NCBI GenBank assembly: GCA_024401395.1
Contig: JAKSLD010000027.1
Span: forward strand, 1 to 37,362
Source of the DNA: Bacteroidales bacterium
Lineage (GTDB): Bacteria; Bacteroidota; Bacteroidia; Bacteroidales; Marinilabiliaceae
Direction of reading: 5' to 3'
DNA: 37,362 nt
Part shown: positions 34,286 through 37,362 of the stretch, piece after piece
Numbering within the stretch: the stretch's first letter is position 1
Layout of the letters: every line of letters begins with the position of its first letter
Position numbers and translations under genes: made by a program
Notes under the pieces: model-generated
The model's database searches: none
Told to the model about the DNA's origin: nothing
What the model saw: the letters and a program-made list of their open reading frames with translations, nothing else

Positions 34286-34952
34286 GGTTGATGAAGTTGT
34301 TGAAAGTTAGGATGGACTTGAAGTAATCGACGAAATTGCTGAAAGTCATTGTGCTTTTGTTTGCGTTGATGAAGTTGGAGAATGTAAGCTTGCTTCTGTT
34401 GGCATCAATGAACGACGAGAACGTGAGCTTGCTTGTATTTGCGTTGATGAAGTTCGCAAAGGACAAAGTGTTCTTGTTGGCATCGACGAATGAGCCGAAC
34501 GTGAGCTTATTAGTCTGCGCATTAACGAATGAAGAGAACGTCAGCTTGTTCTGGTTAGCTTCGATATAGTCTGCGAACGTCAACCTGTCAGAAGCTGCAT
34601 CAATGAAATCCCCAAACGTAAGAGCCGAGGCTGTGGTATCGACAAAATCCGAGAATGAAAGCGTTTCACGTACCTCTATGAAGTCATCGAAAGCAAGCGA
34701 ATCGGGAACATGCTCAACGAAATCGTCAAACGTCAACATCTCATTGTGAGCCACGACGAAATCACCGAACTCTAGAGCGTCGACAGTACATTCGACGTAT
34801 GAATCGAAAGTGATGCGATCCTTGAGATTGCACTTGCAGCGATACACTTCCAGCTGACGCTCGCACTCCTTCAGACGAGCCTCCATGAGCATGAGCTTTC
34901 GGGCGATGAAGTCGCCCTGTTTCTGCATTATGTTTGACTCTTCTGTGATCAT
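34278..34952 (-). CDS. Phage structural protein made of fourteen 13-residue repeats
   Basis: 224 residues. An N-terminal helix with Cys residues (about 1-45; ECERQLEVYRCKC) is followed by fourteen copies of a repeat [K/A/T]LTFxxF[I/V][D/N]ANxx that fill the protein to its end. The conserved L-T-F triplets start at residues 47, 60, 73, 86, 98, 111, 124, 137, 150, 163, 176, 189, 202 and 215: period 13 apart from one step of 12. Early repeats are acidic, later ones polar and more alike. The periodic hydrophobic pattern suggests a solenoid or fibre shaft. I choose the ATG at 34952 because it forms an ATGA overlap with the upstream stop. Family not recognised. Confidence 0.8.
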   Translation of the reverse strand: MITEESNIMQKQGDFIARKLMLMEARLKECERQLEVYRCKCNLKDRITFDSYVECTVDALEFGDFVVAHNEMLTFDDFVEHVPDSLAFDDFIEVRETLSFSDFVDTTASALTFGDFIDAASDRLTFADYIEANQNKLTFSSFVNAQTNKLTFGSFVDANKNTLSFANFINANTSKLTFSSFIDANRSKLTFSNFINANKSTMTFSNFVDYFKSILTFNNFINHE

Positions 34953-35278
34953 GACAAACAATCGTTTTTAGAGGTTTCGGTATTGTGGCAGTCTTCCAGA
35001 TCCTTGCCAGCTTCAGATGCAACAAAATGGTTCTCGAACACCTGGTACTCGCCCTCGTCGTTCGACCCACCACCAACAGGCAGCCACTCAGATCCGTTCC
35101 AGACATAGACAGTATCGGTCTCCTTGACGAACACCTGCAAGCCAGTGGCACGCTTGATGTCCTCAAGCGCATCACGCTCAGCGAGTGTGTCGAAGCGGCC
35201 ACGGTTATCGACGAGCTCCTGAGAGCCCATGTCGAAACCGCAGTTCATTGCTATGCCTTTGCCGAAAGAGTTTGCCAT
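34949..35278 (-). CDS. Phage tail/fibre N-terminal-type protein
   Basis: 109 residues. The block RFDTLAERDALEDI, then QVFVKETDTVYVWNGSEWLPVGGG, is a common phage adaptor pattern found near fibre or neck proteins (a surface-chip that shows a coordinate and text such as VYVWNGSEW). The start (MANSFGKGIAMN) lies in an ATGA overlap with the upstream gene, and its own stop overlaps the next ATG. Function is likely attachment of a fibre to the virion. Confidence 0.72.
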   Translation of the reverse strand: MANSFGKGIAMNCGFDMGSQELVDNRGRFDTLAERDALEDIKRATGLQVFVKETDTVYVWNGSEWLPVGGGSNDEGEYQVFENHFVASEAGKDLEDCHNTETSKNDCLS

Positions 35279-36072
35279 CAGTTGAGTTTGTAGGTTATCT
35301 TGCAGGTGTAAGACTCCTGCTTGTTAGGGTTAGAGATGAAGACGTTGTAGGGAACTTCCTGACCGTCGAGACACTGCACGTTGACAACAAAACGAGTGTC
35401 GAACGATGGCAGAATCTTGTAGCCAGAAGGATTCAGAATGTCCGATACAGTACCAGCTACAGCCACCACCATTCGCATGGAGTCGAACTTGCCGAATGCA
35501 GCAGTGATAGTGCCACTGTCAGCAGTCGGTATGACCTTAGTGAGCGTGCGGATTGCTGCGTCATCAGTCTTATTGCTCGCAATAATTCCGTAGTAGATAG
35601 GACGACGGAAAGCATAGCTGATAGCGGACGACTTGCCCGAAAGACCTTTTTCATCCGTAACGGTAGCCGTGAACGAAACGTTCTTGCCTACGTTGGTGAC
35701 GGTGAACTTCTCTGCTCCACCATTGGCGTTAGGTGAAGCGATGGATTGACCATCCGAGAGCTTTACAGACTTGATAGGATAAGACTTCTTGGTAGTCGTT
35801 GCCGTCAAAGTCAGTTCCTCGATGATGTCACCAATCTCACGGTTATAGTTCGTATCGCTAGCAGACAATGAGATAAGCGGACCACGTTCAGGATAGAAGA
35901 GCATATTGAAGACTTCCTCGACAGTAGCCTTGTCGAACGACGTGCCAGCCTTCACACCGCCAATGGTCTCGATAGTTTTCTCCGCATTGGTATAGGTGAT
36001 GCCTTCAGCCGTGCCGTCACCCACCATGTCGAACTTGCCCGTAATAGGGTTTACCTTGAATTTCTCTGCCAT
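35278..36072 (-). CDS. Phage structural protein with Ig-like region
   Basis: 264 residues. N-terminal VNPITGKFDMVGDGTAEG resembles fibre-associated proteins. A middle section with SFDKATVEEVFNMLFYP, then PLISLSASDTNYNREIGDIIEELTLTAT-like strands, looks like an Ig-type beta domain (about 85-150). The tail is beta-rich and ends in YKLN. No membrane or signal sequence. Gap to the upstream gene is 2 bp. Virion surface or fibre role inferred. Confidence 0.72.
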   Translation of the reverse strand: MAEKFKVNPITGKFDMVGDGTAEGITYTNAEKTIETIGGVKAGTSFDKATVEEVFNMLFYPERGPLISLSASDTNYNREIGDIIEELTLTATTTKKSYPIKSVKLSDGQSIASPNANGGAEKFTVTNVGKNVSFTATVTDEKGLSGKSSAISYAFRRPIYYGIIASNKTDDAAIRTLTKVIPTADSGTITAAFGKFDSMRMVVAVAGTVSDILNPSGYKILPSFDTRFVVNVQCLDGQEVPYNVFISNPNKQESYTCKITYKLN

Positions 36073-36074
36073 GG

Positions 36075-37211
36075 CTATTTGAGTTTGATTCCGTTATCGT
36101 CGTGCATGACCGCACCACGAGGTTGAGCCTGTGCGTGCTGAGTCTGGACCGTTGCCATCTTCCACTGATTGTAGAGTGCTGTCATCGACTGCCTGTTGAG
36201 CATAAAGACGTTCATGATTGCCAGGTACTGATTGAACTCTTCATCACTGAGGTTTTTAGTCCAGGAACTAATCTGCTGCAATTGTGGTGAGCGTGGATCT
36301 TCAGACTCCACCTCTACCTCTGCTTCATCGTCATCAGCTTCGGCAGAATACTGGTTCATGCCGTCATCCTGAGCCGCCATTACAGCATCGAGCGTAGGCT
36401 TTGGAATACCCGACAAGGCACTTATGACACCAGTGTTGGACTTGACAACGCCTGTGAGGATTGACTGTCCGAGAGCCTTCAGAGCGATGCCGCCAAAGGA
36501 GTTCTCTGGCTTCATCTTCTCAAGTTCCTCGACACGTTCCTCCGAGCGCTCCAGTTTCTTACTGAGTTTCTCAATCGTCTTGTCCTTTGTCGCAATCTCG
36601 CCCTTTAGGGAAGAAATCTCCTCACGAAGCGTTGCCGCATCCTGATGAGCCACATCAAGCAAGCGAGACTGCTCCTTCATTTCGTATTGCTGACGGATGT
36701 TGCCGTCACGCACTGCGAGGATCGCTCCCAATCCACCCAGAGGCGAATTGTCATCAACGCCATTGAGGCATCCAGTGTCGAAACCAAGCAAACCGAGCAT
36801 TGCGTTCACGTTACCGAAAGGCGCATTGCCGTGCATCTGATTGTAGGCGGCCTTTGCATTTCGTACATCGCGAGTGTCCGAGTTGTAGATCTCGACCTCA
36901 CCATTGCGATAAGGCATGACACCATTGAGCTGCTGCTCCCGAATTATAAACTCCACATAGTCCTTGGTCTTGACACGCGAGTTGCCCATATCCACACGGA
37001 TATAGTCAATCTGCGAGTCCTTCAGCAGAAGGTTCATCTTCTCCTCCACACTGGCGGCTGCCAATGCGCCATCCTCATACGACGAGTCGAACTCGCGCAT
37101 TGTAGGGTCGCCCTGCTTGGTGTATGAGATTCCCCAACGCACCTTCTTGTTACAGGTGCGGAGCTTCGCCACAAGGTTGTTTAGTGTGAGCTGTATTTCG
37201 GTCTGTGTCAT
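36075..37211 (-). CDS. Phage-type protein with coiled coil, unknown function
   Basis: 378 residues. N-terminal half is globular (WGISYTKQGDPTMREFDSSY; EFIIREQQLNGVMPYRNGEVEIYN), then a Gly/Asn-rich part, a coiled coil (about 190-235, SLKGEIATKDKTIEKLSKKL), a mildly hydrophobic segment (GGIALKALGQSILTGVV) and an acidic linker (DDDEAEVEVESEDP). The C-terminus is helical and polar. It could be a scaffold, tail or core protein; nothing identifies it. ATG at 37211, 4 bp past the preceding gene's stop, so in the same transcript. Confidence 0.7.
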   Translation of the reverse strand: MTQTEIQLTLNNLVAKLRTCNKKVRWGISYTKQGDPTMREFDSSYEDGALAAASVEEKMNLLLKDSQIDYIRVDMGNSRVKTKDYVEFIIREQQLNGVMPYRNGEVEIYNSDTRDVRNAKAAYNQMHGNAPFGNVNAMLGLLGFDTGCLNGVDDNSPLGGLGAILAVRDGNIRQQYEMKEQSRLLDVAHQDAATLREEISSLKGEIATKDKTIEKLSKKLERSEERVEELEKMKPENSFGGIALKALGQSILTGVVKSNTGVISALSGIPKPTLDAVMAAQDDGMNQYSAEADDDEAEVEVESEDPRSPQLQQISSWTKNLSDEEFNQYLAIMNVFMLNRQSMTALYNQWKMATVQTQHAQAQPRGAVMHDDNGIKLK

Positions 37212-37215
37212 CTTA

Positions 37216-37362
37216 TCATTTACGATTTGTTGATGAGTGATTTATGATTGGCGTAACGCGGATGAAGTCCAATCTGTACGGAGTTATCTTGTCATCCTCA
37301 CCATAGGCATTAGGCCCAGTAGTCTTGATGATGAGATAGTTTCGGAACATTCGGTTTGTCGT
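37216..37362 (-). CDS. Phage-type protein, C-terminal part (cut by window edge)
   Basis: The frame is open from the right edge to TGA at 37216-37218 and gives 48 residues (ending DFIRVTPIINHSSTNRK; contains KTTGPNAYGEDDKITPYRLD). It has no recognisable motif. It is in line with the downstream genes and probably belongs to the same leftward unit; the start is outside the window. Confidence 0.65.
   Translation of the reverse strand, partial: TTNRMFRNYLIIKTTGPNAYGEDDKITPYRLDFIRVTPIINHSSTNRK

Overview
The window looks like a chromosomal segment of a Bacteroidales bacterium (phylum Bacteroidota). The evidence is a 16S rRNA gene that starts with the Bacteroidetes-style ACAATGAAGAGTTTGATCC, many upstream sites matching the Bacteroidetes -7 box TAnnTTTG (some with a -33 TTTG/TTG about 19-21 nt upstream), TonB proteins of the PTFPGGD family, a mreC-mreD-pbp2-rodA shape cluster, a three-gene succinate dehydrogenase/fumarate reductase with a type-B cytochrome b, and a secreted protein with a type IX secretion (T9SS)-like tail. 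I cannot place it more finely from the sequence alone.

Layout, left to right. (1) 1-1194: the 5' part of a 16S rRNA gene read leftwards, with two tandem promoters at about 1345-1377 and 1485-1514. (2) 1500-2210: a repeat-rich spacer holding a 93-nt imperfect palindrome, a 132-bp tandem repeat (2.3 copies) and the lepA terminator. (3) 2221-8748: a leftward operon mreC-mreD-pbp2-rodA-lepA for cell elongation and translation; mreB is not next to it. (4) 9037-10675: two paralogous tonB genes, each with its own terminator. (5) 10883-13879: dusB, a hotdog thioesterase whose candidate Thr/Glu/His triad has the same spacing as FlK, and a DASS/SLC13 transporter. (6) About 14155-14470: an apparently untranslated, strongly structured transcription unit with promoter and terminator-like end, which I cannot assign to a known RNA. 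(7) 14687-17491: two secreted proteins, one with a T9SS-like tail and one with FnIII, vWA-like and two DUF1566-like repeats. (8) 17650-20317: an overlapping operon nhaC-tadA-DUF3108. (9) 20406-22688: an AgcS symporter and a convergent TRIC/UPF0126 channel. (10) 22891-26384: sdhC-sdhA-sdhB with a clear promoter and terminator. (11) 26569-30274: a segment bounded by 15-bp direct repeats. It carries a thiol-activated-cytolysin (CDC)-like gene whose signal peptide is put out of frame by a G7 tract, a duplicated beta-helix-like secreted protein, and the C-terminal remnant of an ADP-ribosylglycohydrolase cut off exactly at the right repeat. (12) 30597-37362: a leftward phage-type late module of fibre/structural genes, small membrane proteins, a membrane-anchored amidase and a very basic protein. 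The region continues beyond the right edge, and no integrase, terminase or capsid gene is visible.

The most interesting points are the possible poly-G phase switch on the CDC-like pore-forming protein, the unassigned structured RNA at 14.15-14.47 kb, the dispersed TTGCTCGCAGTTTTTT repeat family, and a phage protein built from fourteen repeats of 13 residues. Family assignments below come from motifs read by eye; no database search was run.
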